Assembly (NCBI GenBank): GCA_003024175.1
Contig: MDYQ01000283.1
Span: 1 to 31,573, forward strand
DNA: 31,573 nucleotides
Source of the DNA: Planoprotostelium fungivorum
Lineage: Eukaryota; Evosea; Variosea; Cavosteliida; Cavosteliaceae
Reading direction: 5' to 3'
The notes under the pieces were generated by a model that saw only the letters and a list, made by a program, of their open reading frames with translations, was not told the origin of the DNA and made no database searches. The position numbers and the translations under genes are program-made. Shown piece after piece: positions 31,497 through 31,573 of the stretch. The stretch's first letter is position 1, and every line of letters starts with the position of its first letter.

Positions 31497-31573
31497 ATGA
31501 GGGACTCTCGTCTCTTTGTCCAGTTGGTTAACCTTGAGAGTGATAAAATATGAGGGACTCTTGTCTCTTTGTC
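31497..31573 (+). repeat. 24-nt direct repeat spaced 53 nt at the window end
   Basis: ATGAGGGACTCTYGTCTCTTTGTC occurs at 31497-31520 and 31550-31573 with one mismatch (C/T). A tract AAAAT/AAAATAT precedes each copy. The array may continue beyond the window. Confidence 0.85.

Overview
The window is nuclear DNA of a eukaryotic microbe. Genes are split by many short introns (about 29-160 nt, mostly GTGAG/GTAAG donors and YAG acceptors), sit on both strands, and are separated by short gaps. The gene content fits a free-living amoebozoan, perhaps a variosean/protosteloid amoeba: a receptor with a repeat-rich ectodomain and a tyrosine-kinase-like domain, IPT/TIG repeats, and a GARP-type DNA-binding protein beside an SGF29 subunit. 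The taxonomic guess is inference.

Left two thirds (1-20,650), mostly intact genes. The 3' part of a transmembrane TKL-type receptor whose kinase domain looks catalytically dead is followed tail-to-tail (30 bp gap) by a secreted GH5 glucanase on the minus strand. Next come a fused PanB-PanE pantoate-synthesis enzyme with a probable mitochondrial presequence, a 15-exon PX/DUF3818 (yeast Lec1/YPR097W-like) lipid-trafficking protein, a small minus-strand gene overlapping its 3' end, a secreted lactonase beta-propeller with a C-terminal PAN domain, an unrecognised multi-exon gene, a complete Ser/Thr kinase, a minus-strand membrane-anchored alpha/beta hydrolase, SGF29 (SAGA reader), and a GARP/Myb-type DNA-binding protein.

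Right third (20,770-31,573), decayed genes. An aquaporin-like gene lacks both NPA motifs and carries a frame break. An XRN-type 5'-3' exoribonuclease copy has lost catalytic motifs and has frameshifts and stops. It is followed by a broken coiled-coil gene, a broken protein kinase related to the intact one at 15.7 kb, a broken IPT/TIG plus mannose-6-phosphate-receptor-like gene, and AIG1-like GTPase fragments. No clearly intact gene was found after about 20,650.

No operon-like biological system is visible. The most unusual signals are the PanB-PanE fusion, the lactonase-PAN secreted protein, the loss of both catalytic aspartates in the receptor kinase, a recurrent family of short palindromes inside introns (often over splice sites), very short introns, and the sharp change from intact genes to a pseudogene cluster. 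All gene models are hand-spliced by phase and homology and were not checked against transcripts or databases.
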